Source: Bryoerythrophyllum caledonicum (Eukaryota; Streptophyta; Bryopsida; Pottiales; Pottiaceae). Taken from it: a stretch of DNA of 64,000 nt. Both the position numbers and the translations under genes were made by a program. The stretch spans positions 1,054,001 through 1,118,000 of the forward strand of contig OZ020516.1 of assembly GCA_963971425.1 (NCBI GenBank), given 5' to 3'. The notes below the pieces were generated by a model. The model saw nothing but the letters and a program-made list of their open reading frames with translations, had not been told where the DNA came from and ran no database searches. Below are positions 34,740 through 47,300 of this stretch, piece after piece; the first letter of the stretch is position 1; each line of letters begins with the position of its first letter.

Positions 34740-34925
34740 ACCTCTCTTCGAACTAAAGTGTCCCCATCACTTAGAGGTGCAATGAACTCAAAAAGGCAAT
34801 TCCACACACTTTAGATCCACTTGACCTAGAGTGCGCACCATTACTAAGTACAATGAACTAAATAAGAAGATTTTCCCACACTTTAGCTCCACTAGAGCTA
34901 AAGTGCGACTCAACATTTACTTTCT
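34740..34925. repeat. Tandem degenerate palindrome units
   Basis: Three units of about 60-65 bases, each with a CACACTTTAGCTCCACT-like arm pairing with AGAGCTAAAGTGCG, separated by CATTACTAAGTACAATGAACTAAA-type spacers. Related arrays lie at 40681-40870 and 42470-42580. Confidence 0.65.
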
Positions 34926-35218
34926 ATCATTCACCATGAAGACAATTACTGGTATTATTGGTTTCAAGATTAGAAGCAATTTATCATATTGTTATTTTAA
35001 AAAGAAAATAAAACATACTGCAAATTATCACCGATACGCAAAAATAATGGAGAGAATATTTCATAGCAATCATTGGCATCACATATAATAGTCATACAGA
35101 GTGTAAACAAATACAAATGTCTATAATCTCAGCACCAATGGATCTAACCATACTACATGAAGTATTACGCATCAGAATCCAAAATCTTGGAAAAGGAAAG
35201 TCCATTGATCTAAGTCCA

Positions 35219-37879
35219 CTACAACTCGGACCTGGCAAGTGCTTCCAAAGAGGCCTTGATAATCGCTACTTGCCCCTTCGGAATTTTTGTAGTTGAATCT
35301 TGCACATGACCTCCATTCTTCTTTGAAGACCTAGGTTTCCATGCTGTCAAGATTGAATCGGTACTCTCCCACGTTATGGCTATCCCCTTTTCAATTGTCC
35401 AACGAAGGTTGCTATCAGTATCCCAATCTTTGTAGAACTTCACAACATCCCGATCGCGCGATATAGGGCGGTAGAATTAGATACGCACGGTGTTTGGCAT
35501 ATCCGGATTAAAATTAGGATCTGAAACCGCTTGAGCAATCCAAAATGGGCGCTCGTCCCCATCACAAGGCCGCAATGCAACAAAATAGCCAGCAAAAAGA
35601 TCACGGCCAACTCTAAAAGAAGGAGGTGGACAATCGCGTCTCTGGCCAACAAAATGCTCATCTTCACGGTACTCCTCGCGAACCTCACCCTCTGCTGAGA
35701 ACTCATCTTCAATGGCATGGGAAATTCGCGTCGTTGGCCAAAAGCTGTCTTCCAATGATATCGATGTATCCATTGGAAGTGTCAGAGCATCTCTAACATC
35801 GCGCCAATAATACGATAGCGGCTCAAAACGCAAACGGGCTTCAACAGACTCCCGCGATGATTGCTCCTAGTGATCGATGAATCCTGAAAGTCCCTTCACC
35901 ACCTCATAGAGATGCCGCATCGTAGAAGGCTTCAATGCATCAGGTTCTCCGCGAGGCCATAAAGACCTCCCTTCAAAATCCTCCTTCCACAATTTGATGC
36001 CACTACCTTCTCCTCCCTTAGGAAGCCAATCCTCATCACGGCAAAGGATTTTATACTTCATTATCGGACAACCACTTGAGTCCACATAAAACTTGAACTG
36101 ATGAGCCTTCGTATGACCCTGCAAAGCGTCATCACCGTCCGCAATCATATCCCCAATGATCTTCTTAAAGTCAGGAACCTCTTGAATGAGATGCGGGATT
36201 GTGGGAACACTCTCATTTTTCATGAACGACCTCATGAGCAAAAGAATGGTTGGAAAACTCTCCTTCCTCAGTGTCATACTCCAACGTCCAAATAATGCAT
36301 CTATATCATCATGTGTATGACCAACTAGCATAAAATTAACATATACCTCGCGGAAGATGCGTTTTGCAACAAGAAGAGACCAAAAACAGAAAACAAATCT
36401 ATTTTTGTTATCACCAACAGCATTGTCCATTTGCACGTTCAATATTGGTGGCAAAGGCCTCCCAGGAACTGGGATATCAGGAATCTGCCCTAATGGATCC
36501 AAACACATCTCTGCACCCCGTAACACGGCCGCATACAATGGATGAGAGCAAGATTCAGGAAAGAGTTGCCGGGACGATGACTTCGGAGGCGCCTCCAAGT
36601 CACGTAATAGTTTTGCGAACGACCCAACCGTGTAATTGGCATCATGGGAGTATAAATCAAGGCCGTAATGGGCGTAACGTTGGTCCACATGACCATGGGC
36701 AAGCATGCCTGTGATTGCAAGAGGCAACTTCATAAGCCCATCTAAGTGCTTTGTTTTATGTGAAAAAACCGGGGACGCGGTCTTTGAGTGATCCATCTTA
36801 TCATGCATGATGGTAAGAACCTCCTGGGGCGACGACTTTGATTGAAATCGGTTCAGGTAGTACAAATCCCGATGTGAGAAGGCAGAATCGATGTGAACCT
36901 GCATCTTCTTTTGCCATAGCAGCGATGCTTGTGTTCTAGGTTGAGTATGCTTCTTCTGATCCTGGTATTTGTCACACGTAGAACAACGGGCGAAGTTGTC
37001 TCCACCTCTCTTTGCATAGTACTCAGGAAAGCTCACTCGCCGAATCTTACTCAAGCTTGAGGTTGAGATTGGCGGCAATCCACAATCAGCGAGATGATCA
37101 TCAAGAAGCGGTATCTGATCCTTCCACTTAAAACTTGCAAGAAGGACCTTTGCCACAGCCTTCTCACCAGATGGGAGAAGGCGGGACTTGTGAGGCATGT
37201 GGTCCGCATGTCTATTGAGAATGGCTCCAAGAGCGGCAATAGCCACAACCGTGTGACCTCTAGGCTTACGCAAACCGGTATTCCCATGGTGTTGAGCCGC
37301 ATGACCAGCGGCAGCGTCCTTCGCATTCCGATTGAAAGTACTCGAACTTATACCCATGATCTTCATCCAAGCACGGGCACAAACGTCCACACCCTCTAGG
37401 GTCACAACCTTCCTACCCGAAGAGTTTCTATGAAACTGTCTATGAACGACGAGTTTGATATGATTTCTAAACTGCACAATGGTCTCACAGTACAAGCGCA
37501 TCCGAAGGACTTTTATTTTATCTCTAGGATAGTGTTGTACACAGTTCTCACTGCAACAACTATTGCTCGCAACTACGTTAATGGAAAGAGGGGTCATGAG
37601 AAATTTAGCATTCCTGGACACTGTTGGACGTGTATTCCTTGAGGAATTGTCGTAAGAACGGGAGATCCCACCTAGAGGTCTGTTACGCTCAACCAACCAG
37701 ACATTGTAAACGTCCCTAAGGCAATGATGGAAGAGACTCACACCGTTTAAGAAGACTTATTGAATAGGCCAGGACTTAAACGAGTACCTCCACTCATCAG
37801 ACTCAGGAAGGTCAAACTCAGGAAGGTCAGGGTTCACGGGAGCGTCAACATGAACATCGTCGTCCTCCAAAGACGACAT
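35219..37879 (-). pseudogene. DUF7869-like protein gene, probable transposon-derived
   Basis: One minus-strand frame of 886 codons from the ATG at 37879 to TAG at about 35219, with three in-frame stops (TAA 37759-37757, TAG 35869-35867, TAA 35479-35477) and no frameshift. Landmarks: an N-terminal 'VTLEGVDVCARAWMKIMGIS' helix-turn-helix-like segment, a CSTCDKYQ zinc motif, then 'VQMDNAVGDNKNR' (about residue 483) and 'VGHTHDDIDALFGRWS' (about residue 520). The last two are, from memory, hallmarks of DUF7869, a family widespread in repetitive eukaryotic DNA and thought to be transposase-related. The Asp residues could form a nuclease centre, but that is inference. No introns are needed. Palindromic repeats lie just upstream of the start. 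Confidence 0.72.
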
Positions 37880-38036
37880 TCTGCATTCCAATGAGGTAAA
37901 TATTAAATAACCCTGCCAAATAAGAATAGGTGAATACCTTGTAGGAATAGACATCAATGAAGAAGCATATAAAGAGGTAAAGTCTGGCGCTTGAAAATAC
38001 ATTTGATACAAGTGAATTGACATTAAAGAACAGGCA

Positions 38037-38547
38037 AATTTAGCTCGACTCGAGGTAAACTGATGCGGTATTATATGACAAGTAGAAAATTTAATGCGAT
38101 TAGTTTTAATCCGAATATGAAATAATCTCACCCTCGACAGTGACAATTTGGCCCGATCCGACCTGATTTAATGACTATAAGACGCAATGTAATTTTATCC
38201 CGAGTCGAGTTAAAAAGACATAGAAAATAACGTAGATCAGTTTAGCTCGAGTCGAGATAAACTGTCTTTCGAAAGAAGGTAAGGCAGTTTAGCTCCAGTC
38301 GAGCTAAACTGTCGAAACATTATAGTAGAACAGTTTAGCTACGTACGAGCTGCACTGTCCTACAATATTGAATCGACAGTTTAGCTCGACTCGAGCTAAA
38401 TTGTCTTACCTTTCGATCGAAGGACAGTTTAGCTCGACTCGAGCTAAACTGACAATAATGATATTGACCGACATTTTAGCTCGAGTCGAGCTAAACTGTC
38501 CTTCAAAAGAACGTAAGACATATTAGCTCGAGTCGAGCTAAACTGTC
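38037..38547. repeat. Array of CAGTTTAGC/GCTAAACTG palindromes
   Basis: Eight to nine copies, 46-95 bases apart: about 38037-38061, 38196-38215 (half), 38241-38264, 38287-38309, 38331-38357, 38376-38404, 38425-38451, 38471-38499 and 38521-38547. The best copy (38425-38451) is a perfect 13-base arm palindrome around one central base, arms CAGTTTAGCTCGA and TCGAGCTAAACTG. The array sits immediately upstream of the DUF7869-like gene, in promoter position. Confidence 0.92.
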
Positions 38548-39159
38548 CTTCCGTGATTCTCGGCGCCTTTGTCGGGATTCGTATGGGAAAACTCTTCCGC
38601 CTATCAAACTGACTCTCTGTATACTACAACCCAAATCTTTCCGTTAGTCGTCAAGAAACTCTCACTGATGCTTCAAAATCACAGTAGCAGCTGGAACCAG
38701 CGCAATAACCCTACACACTGTCACATCCTAATTGCTAGAGACTGTGCACAGAGAATGCAAGAAGTATACATTGTGTACCTTATGAAGAAGACAACCGGTA
38801 CGTTGTTGCCTCACTTGCTCAACCGTGCGCAACCTATAGGTGTTGCCTCCTTCAAGCTCCGACAGTCGTACTACCTCCAAGCCTCTCCACAACAACCTTG
38901 CACAACAACCAAAGTGAGAAGGAAACAAATGAAGAAAGTTTTCGAGTATCGGCGAGGTCACTCACGGACACACGAACGTTTCAGAATTGGCGGGAGGAAA
39001 CTTCAGAATTGGCGGGGGGGGGACTTTTTCACAGCCCCTAAAAAGTGCAAATTCGAAATCTTAGCGGGAAACTGAATCAACTATTTCCCGGTTGACTAAA
39101 ATAAGGAAAGGTCAATACCTCGAATATACTCGCACATGCGAGTTATATACACGGTTTTA
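38548..39159. other. No gene recognised
   Basis: A 168-codon plus-strand frame (38569-39075) and a 77-codon minus frame exist but look compositionally random and match nothing I know. Position upstream of the minus-strand gene suggests promoter or leader. Confidence 0.4.
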
Positions 39160-39293
39160 GGGTAACGCTCAGGGTTTTGGATAGGTTTAGGTTTAGGGTT
39201 TAGGGTTAGGGTTTAGGGTTTGGAGTTTCGGGTTTAGGGTTTGGAATTTAGGTTCAGGTTTAGGGTTCACGGTTTAGAATCCTTGGTTTAGGT
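39160..39293 (+). repeat. Degenerate interstitial telomere-like tract
   Basis: Repeated TTTAGGG and variants (GGTTTAGGGTTTAGGG, TTTGGAG, TTCAGG). The perfect core is short, about 30 bases near 39190-39225. The repeat is the plant-type telomere unit. Confidence 0.8.
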
Positions 39294-40680
39294 GATATCT
39301 TCTGATGTCAATTCATTTCAATATAATAATACTTTGAAGATTCATGATATTGACAATTCAACTAAGGTATAGGGAAATGTAGAGAAGATATTGAGATGAT
39401 TAGAAATAGTTTTTATTACAATCCAAATAGGACTTATCTATTATGTTGAAATCAAAGACCTTAACAGACGAGTAGCATTTAAAAAAACAAAAAAACATAT
39501 AATATGTGCACGTGTATTTTTAGCCAAAACAAATGTATTCAAACATGCTTTGGACATCATTTCTTTGGGGTTTTAAAAATGTGCGTCATGTAACTATTTC
39601 GTCATCAATTTAGAATGTGCATTCTTTGGCAAGAATCCCAATGTCCCCATGGTCTGGATTTGCAATTGAAATTGGTTACTTTCCACTTAGAGGTACTCAA
39701 AGACTTGAAATGTGCGCAAACTAATATTTCAATTAAAATATCTTATTCTTGAGTTCACATTGTATTTTCATGACTTTAGGGTGTGGCAATCTAAGCATGA
39801 CATAAAAGATGGAAGAATTCTTGACCATATACAATTTATTTCATGTTTTGACGTAAAATTGAAGACTTTGTCATTTGTAAAACATAGAGAGTGGAACAAT
39901 ATTAAAAGATTTCAACAAGAAACGGAGAGACCTCCTCATGACAAAAAAAGGATAATCAAAATATAAAATATAACTAATACAAAGTGTATCACTTAGTGCA
40001 TCAGGCATAATTTAATGTTCGCAATGTAAGTAATTTTGAATTTATTTATACATGCAAAAATGGAATAATTAGTTTTTGAGCACGTTCAAGTGGTCGCAAA
40101 TTATATTTTAAATTCTCAAAATTTTGTAGAAGGATGATAAAAGTAATGAGGCATATTTATATGTAATGTATTTTCTCAATGAGAGGCATATTTATAAGTA
40201 ATTTATTTTCTCAATGAACGTCTTCATTAAAATTTATGCGAGCCAAAAGAGAAACTTCTCGATTGCCGGCACATCGAGCAACCTAAAAAACCTTTTGCTA
40301 TGACACAGTATGGAATGTGGTATTTTCAATACATAGAAGTAATATTAGAACAAATGATATTGTGAAAAATATGTTATTTTTCTAGTGAAAAATAACATTA
40401 CATATTCATTCATCTATTTTTCACATTGTCACATATTATTGATTTAGGGTACCAAGAATACTTAGACTTCATATCCACTAAGAACTAGGGGATCGTCATA
40501 TTTTTTTGTTTTTTAATATTACTATTGGAGATTTAGATCCACATATTATGAAAATCCTTTTAAAATTCAAAAGATTACTATTCCACTTGTGAAATACTTA
40601 TCCATAAAGAGAAGTACGGAGTTCAAAATGATTGTTTGTAGAAGTGGAAATACACATTGCACATACATCATATCGGTTTT
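39294..40680. other. AT-rich intergenic, no gene recognised
   Basis: No convincing frame; an 84-codon frame at 39712-39966 is AT-driven. Confidence 0.45.
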
Positions 40681-40870
40681 TAGCACAGGTGTGCACCATC
40701 ACTACATGCAGTGAACTAAAAGGAGTGTGTGCACACACTTTAGCTCCACTCGTGCTAACGTGTGCCTCATCACTAGGTGCAGTGAACTAAAAAGATAATA
40801 TGCACAGATTAGCTCTCCTAGAGCTAAATTGTGCACCATCACTAAATGGAGTGGATTAGAAAGCAAAAAT
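40681..40870. repeat. Tandem degenerate palindrome units
   Basis: Three units of about 65-70 bases. Each contains a TTTAGCTCCACT-type arm facing a GAGCTAAA-type arm and a spacer GTGCACCATCACTANATG. They are a variant of the units at 34740 and 42470. Confidence 0.65.
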
Positions 40871-41379
40871 GCACTATGTAGCTTCAGTATACAGAAGATG
40901 GCTTCTAGAGAAGTGGAAACTAAATAGGAATGCACACAGTAATTGTAAAATTTACAATAAGTGTAGTGACAAAACTATAGTACACTAAATGCCAACTACT
41001 ACACTAAATGTCAATCCTAGTAAATAGTAGAACATAAAGTTTTTTACTTGTGGACAATTACTGTAGGGAACCTTAATCATGATTTGATTACATCTTGAGC
41101 ATCATAGTAAAGAAGGGTTGAGTGCATGTAGAAAAGGAAGAATTTGCAAGAAAGAGCTTGGGAATAAGCGGACGTAGGTATGGAGCAAAAGGAAAATATA
41201 AAAAATTGGACAAAGTAGAATGTAAAATATGGAGGGAAAATGAAACTACAAGTAGAAGACTGGAAATATAAGAACATTCTTCTGGAAACGAAAATGAGAA
41301 AAGAAAGGAATATTGGAAAAGGAAAAAACTTAAACATACAATAAATATAGGAATACAAGTAAAATACTCATTAGATATC

Positions 41380-41760
41380 CATCACATAACACGCATTCAA
41401 TGTGCATTACATATTCAGTAAATATTAATTAAATACTCATTAAATATTCAAATACACATTAATTTTACATTAGAAATTTATGCACTATTCATTAACTATT
41501 CATTAACAGTGCATTAAATACTCTTTAAATAATCATTAAATATATAAATATTAATAAACTATCATAAATATACTTTTAAAACTTCCAACATTCAATAAAT
41601 AAAATTCCAATATTCTTTAATTGTGCATAAAAGTTACAGATATACCAATATACATGAATTATCCTCTAAAAAATCATTACAAAGTCATTAGTTATTGGCT
41701 AAATATTTGATTACACATTAAATATTCATTAGATAATATTAAATAATGTAAAGAAAATGC
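41380..41760. repeat. AT-rich tract with ATTCATTAAAT repeats
   Basis: Very low GC, with imperfect repeats of AATATTCATTAAAT. No coding potential seen. The flanking intergenic DNA (40871-41379 and 41761-42470) also holds no recognised gene. Confidence 0.6.
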
Positions 41761-42469
41761 AAGAGATGGAAATGAGAATAGTTGTGGATAAGAGGATAAG
41801 AAATTGAGGTTGAAGATGAGACGAAGAATAAATGCATGGCGACCGGTAGGCTGAAGACTTTGAGCTTATACTATTTATCAAGTATCAAAATTGTGTGCTA
41901 GGGAAGAGTTTTGATAGAGGGCTATTACAAAATGAACTGTAGTAGGTGAACGAATGAGGGATAATATTCAGGACAATGGTGGCTAAAACTAGTTGCCAAC
42001 TTGTTGACAAATAGTGTACTAGAAAAAGATAATCTCCACCGGGGCCGAGTGACCGGAATGCAAGAATAAACACGGTAAAGCCGACTCCGTGAGGCCTAGG
42101 CCGGTGTCTCGGCCCACTGGAGTGGCGGCGCCGGTTCCTCTAAATAGTAAATTTACAAAAAGTACAGAGGACACCAAAATTCCCTGAGAGCATGTATTCA
42201 AGCATGAAATTACACGAGGGAATTAAAAGAAATCAATAAAAACCTCCCAAAAAATTAGCCTACTATGGCGTTAGTGCTGGGCGCTGGCGTTCCCTCACAG
42301 TGGCCAATTCGGGGACGGTGCAGGGGGAAAAGGTTGACCCCCCTCACTTCATCTCAAACTTGGGCACCTTCCCGCTGGCGTGGAAAATTCTTCGTCAGGG
42401 GGGGAGATGCTCTAACAACTGTATTTGTACCGTTACAGTAAAAGCAAAATGAAGTGAAAAGTATAGAAA

Positions 42470-42580
42470 AAATTCACAATTTAGCTCTATTAGAGCTAAA
42501 GTGTACACCATCAGTAAATGTAGGGAACTATAAAGCAAATACGCACACTTTAGCTCCATTAGAGCTAAAGTGTGCACTGG
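42470..42580. repeat. Two degenerate palindrome units
   Basis: Units near 42475-42502 and 42545-42577, with arms TTTAGCTC and GAGCTAAA separated by a 5-6 base AT-rich centre in place of the CTCGAG-type centre of the strong copies. Spacer CACCATCAGTAAATGTAG is shared with 40681-40870. Confidence 0.7.
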
Positions 42581-43589
42581 CATTTATTTTATAATTATAC
42601 AATTGCAAGATGTGGTCTTAACATACTTATTGTCTGTTTGATTGTCATAGAAAATAATATCAAACTCATAAAAAAGCAAAACTTGAATTCAAAGTAATTG
42701 AATCTTAAAATCGTAGCTTTAAAACTCTCTTAAGTGTGCTTCACCTAATAATTGGTGTAGGAGGAACTTATATATATCGATGGTAATGAATTTACTCCTT
42801 GTGTAATGCAAAAATTGAAATCGAGTGAAGTGAAAGCCAGCTGATCCACTAAAACCATGAAAGAAAACTAAACACTAAATACTATAAACGTTCACTTTCG
42901 TCCAATTTAAGTTTGTGTATTATTGAGAAAATGTCAATTTAGAAGTTTTAATTGAGATCATACGAATGAAATTGGAAATAATCACTTTCCTTTTGCTACC
43001 TGTTCGTTGCCCCAAAATATGCAAAATTGTAGTGTTAATGGCTCCGAAAAATTGTGTTGGAAATTTACGAGTACACAAATACTACAGGCGCGTAAAATCT
43101 TGAACTTATTCTGGTAAAATTAAATTTGCTTCTTAAAAGTCCGGGTATCAGTAACGAAGGTGAATGATTTGTGGAGCATCCGGCATAATACCCGGGAGTT
43201 ACACCCCAATATCGCAAAGGGTATCCCGAGGGTATCTCGGGACCACCAAACGGCCACAGGGTTTCGACCCTCACGGCTTTAGGTGGCCCAGAAACTTCCC
43301 CACGAAGTCGTGGCGCGAGCCATTTTTCTATTCTTTTCGTTGCAGTCTAGGTTTTCCGTATACTTCCAGGCGTTGATGTTTTGTGAGTTTTGTGAGTTGA
43401 TGCGTTGGTTTGTGTTAGTTTCGCTATCTACAGGGATTGTTATGTTTTTACATTGTAGCGCTGCGTATAGGTTCCGCGTGCAATTTCTGGAGTCTAGGGT
43501 TTCCTGCGCAAAGGGTTTGTAGGACGTGCGATTTGTTGTTGTGTGACTTCGTGTACACTGTAGCGCCAGAGTTTAGGGCTGTTTGCATG
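42581..43589. other. Upstream region of the large plus-strand gene, no gene recognised
   Basis: AT-rich to about 43130, then GC rises. Short frames only. Probably contains the promoter of the gene starting with the untranslated exon near 43860, but no clear TATA box was found. Confidence 0.4.
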
Positions 43590-43805
43590 AGATTGTGTGA
43601 GATTTGTGAGAGTTTGTGTGAGTTTGTGTGAGTTTCTGCGAGTGTGTGTGAGTTTCTGTGAGCGTGTGTGAGTTTGTGTGAGTTTCTGTGAGTGTGTGTG
43701 AATTTCTGTGAGTGTGTGAGTTTCTGTGAGCGTGTGTGAGTTTTTGTGAGCGTTTGTGAGTTTCTGTGAGTGTGTGTGAGTTTCTGTGAGTTTCTGTGAG
43801 CACAT
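43590..43805 (+). repeat. GTGTGAGTTTCTGTGAG minisatellite
   Basis: Imperfect repeats of TGTGAGTTTC and TGTGAGTG/C, about 18-24 bases per composite unit, just upstream of the first inferred exon. The Thr/His/Ser-rich minus-strand frames here are an effect of the repeat. Confidence 0.85.
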
Positions 43806-43859
43806 AGAGTCTGAAACGGCCGTGCGTGGAGGATTGACGTGAACAAGTAACAAGACTTC

Positions 43860-43892
43860 CAGCTTTTCCAGTCGGATTTCTCAGTTTTAAAG
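43860..43892 (+). other. Inferred untranslated first exon end
   Basis: AAAG|GTAAGT at 43892/43893 is a strong splice donor. The acceptor TTGTTGTTGCAG ends at 44350 and leads into the exon holding the ATG at 44398. The 5' end of this exon is unknown. Confidence 0.5.
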
Positions 43893-44029
43893 GTAAGTGC
43901 ACTCATTCAGTCTTGTATTTCTTTTGATATTTGTGTAGTTTTGCTTTTGATATGATGTGTTGAAACATAATATATGTGTAGCATTGCTTTTGATGTATGT
44001 ATCACCACGTAGATGAGAGTGTGTATTGG

Positions 44030-44310
44030 TTTCAATGTGCTGGTTTGAATGTGATGATTTGAATGTGGTGATTTGAATGTGGTGGTTTTGTGGTGGTTTG
44101 TGGATATTTGTTGTGCTAGTTTAAATGTGCTGGTTTGTGCTGGTGTAAATGTGCTACTTTCTGCTAGTTTGAATGTGCTGGTTTCAATGTCATTGTTTCA
44201 ATGTGCTGAATTTAATGTGTTTATTTCGAAGTGCTGAATTTCAATGTGCCCATTTCAAAGTGTTGATTTCAATGTGAAAGATTTCAATGTTTTGATTTCC
44301 ATGTGCTACT
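44030..44310 (+). repeat. TTTGAATGTGCTGG-type degenerate repeats in intron 1
   Basis: About 13-15-base imperfect units within the intron between 43893 and 44350. Low complexity, no coding meaning. Confidence 0.7.
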
Positions 44311-44397
44311 TTGATTGATTTTGTGTGTGGGTTTGTAATTGTTGTTGCAGGAAGTCTAGTTCCAGCAGAATTTGTCTGGGATTAAGGTTCATAAGCA

Positions 44398-47300
44398 ATG
44401 GCTGAAAGGTAAAATCCATACTCTCACCCAGGAGCCCTAAACCCTACGCCTTCAGTATCATATAACGAATGACGAATCTGTACAATCTGCGATAAATACG
44501 CTATTCATTGAACACAATTTAGCTCGAGTCGAGCTAATGTGGGAAATCCATATTGCACTATTGTCCACACTTTAGCTCGACTCGAGCTATAGTGTGTCTC
44601 CACTGTGCACTAATATCTTCACTTTAGCTCGAGTCGAGCTAAAGTGGGCCTTTTCTGTGCACCTTTGGCCACACTTTAGCTCGAGTCGAGCTAAAGTGGA
44701 CCTTTTCTGTGCACATTTGGCCACACTTTAACTCGACTCAAGGTAAAGTGTGATCAATGAAGCAAACACGAAAGCGCGCTTTGGCGCAACTAGAGCGTAA
44801 GTGTGCCAAATGTGCACAGAAAAGTCCCACTAAAGCTCGACTCGAGCTAAAGTGTGGACTATAATACACTATCGAGGTCACATAATAGCTCGACTCGAGC
44901 TAAAATGTACGACTGCGTACGTCTTCGGTTGCGCTAAAAGCGACTCCTCGAAATATAATCTTAATATAAACTCTTAAACACTGGGTTTAAAATAAAACAT
45001 GGCCTCTCTGTAAAGCCTACACACTTTACCTCAAATTGAGCTAAAGAGTGAGACAATAAACATAAAGAACAACTCAAACACAACAACATTCGGACTTTAC
45101 ACAGTCCAAATGTATAGTAATCCAATGATACCGATGACCCAACTCATGTCCACTTCTCGTTATATTTTCACATGTGTGCAAGAGCTTCAGTCTCGCTTCC
45201 ACCACTTGAGAACCTCAAAGAGTGATGTTCGTGAGTGATTGAAGCGTGAACTGAAGCTCTTTCGCAGTTCTGAGAGTTAAACAAGAAGTAGCCATGATTT
45301 GAATAGAAATGTATAGGAAAGTCGTTTGAATGAATACTGCAAGTGTCAGAACTGTTTAGCTATGCATTCCATGCATGAGCACTTTAGCTCGAGTCGAGCT
45401 AAAGATGAAGCTAAAACTTGAATACAACATTGATACATTGGTGTGATTGCAGTCTCCTAACTCAACTCACGTCTACTTTCCGTTCACCTCTCATAAATCG
45501 TGCAAGAGCTTCAGTCCCGCTTCAACCACTTGAGAACCTCTAACAGTGAGGTTCGTGAGTGATTTAAGGGGAACTGAAGCTCTCCCACATTTCTGAGAGG
45601 TGAACGGAAAGTAGACGTGAGCTGATTGTAAGCATCTAAGAGAACGTTCTAAATGTCTAAATTCTGTTGCAGAGTATTACTCACATACTTGAATAACGGT
45701 ACACTTTAGCTCGAGTCGAGCTAATGTGTGACCTCGCCGTCCTAATCGGATGATCATTAGAGCAATCTAATATCTTTGCTCTGTTTCGTGTTTTTGCAGA
45801 TCTGAGAGGGACAGGATGGTGTCGCAGGTGCAACACTTCTTCCAGCCAAAGCCTGTCGACGTTGACGATGACGATGGAGACGACAACAACTACTTGGATT
45901 GCTGGGAGCTGAAGGACCCATCGATGACACTGAAGTGGACGCTTCTGTGGGCGACCTATACGGATCATTTAGTGTTTGGTTAGACCTTCGCTGGTGCTAT
46001 CGTCGATCCCCAGCACATCGACTTCAAGACCAAAGTTACTGATGTAGTCCACGAAGATAACGATCACGTTAAGTTGTCGTGTGAGACGACCACTGAGTCC
46101 TTAGATCCGTATTTCTTAACTATTATTGTAAACAATAGTTCATCTCCCTTCTGTATCTTGGATTTGGTCGATTCTCTTAGGTCTTCCAAATTTGAGGAAG
46201 TAGTGACTCAGGTCGAGCATGAGATCTCCCTTAAGAAATGGGAGACTAGTAGCGGACAACCACTGAAAGCAAAGGCTATAGCTAATAAATTGCGCGTCAT
46301 TCTATCTAGAATGAGTACCTTTGCCGCTCTAGATAAGGCGAAGAATATCGCGGCAAGACGCCCGATAGAACTTTCAACGGTTTCGGGGGCCGTGACCGGT
46401 AGCCAGGACATGAGTCAAGTGTCGGTACCGGTTAGAACTCCAGGTGCGAGAACAAGTCGAAGCACTCTGCGCAACACGCTGTCTACTTCCCCCGTCAAGA
46501 AGCGCTCAACTGCCAAGAAGCCGGAGACCTCTTCAAGAAAGAAGTCGAAGCTTGTATCGGAGGAGGAGCTAGCCAATTTGATGGCCTCTGTACTCTCGGA
46601 GCTCCCCAAGGTGCTCGGATACGGAGAGACAATCGACTACAACAACGTCCAACAGATTTACCAGAAATTCTGGACGGAGTGTCAGAGCTGCTTTTTCAAA
46701 GGCAACAGAGAGATGAAGATCGAGCTTGACGTGATGAGGTTGCATAATGCACCGCCGGAGTGGACGATCCGTGCGTTCGAGCCTCGAGGCATGGAGGAGT
46801 TGAAGCATTACTACCTCCAAATGCCAGACAAGACGCAGAAGCAGACTCTCTGCATCATGCCGAAGCTCGACACTATGCCGACAACTGTGGAGGAGCTCAG
46901 CGACTGCGACTTCTACATCATCAACGGCCAGCACAACGTTGCTGCCTCAAAGGAGATGATTAACGGCAACGTTCCAGAGGTGATGAGAAGGCACTTCCAA
47001 ACATGGCAATGTTACATTGTCTGGACGCAAGATCCGGAGAAGCTGAGGAAGATTTCCGCGTATTATAATCGCGTGAATCATTTGGTCTAGTTCAAGCCGA
47101 CGTGGGGAACAAATATCCTCGGCTCCCGTGCTTTGTGGATCCAAGCTGGGAGACCAATGCCAAAGCACTCCGCCACAGGCGTTCGCGGGTCTCACAAGTC
47201 AGGTCGGAGAACGGTAGCGGAGATTGCAAATGACAAGAAGTTTGAGGTAATATATCATAACCAAGGTCATGCACTTTAGCTCGACTCGAGCTAAAGTGCA

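Noticed and set aside
38037..38547. CRISPR-like array of regularly spaced palindromes
   Set aside because: Spacing is irregular, repeats vary, the setting is eukaryotic and no cas genes are present.
38569..39075. 168-codon plus-strand frame
   Set aside because: No recognisable motif, no supporting context, and it overlaps the upstream region of the minus-strand gene.
43448..43906. Thr/His/Ser-rich minus-strand frames of 109-152 codons
   Set aside because: Produced by the GTGTGAG minisatellite.
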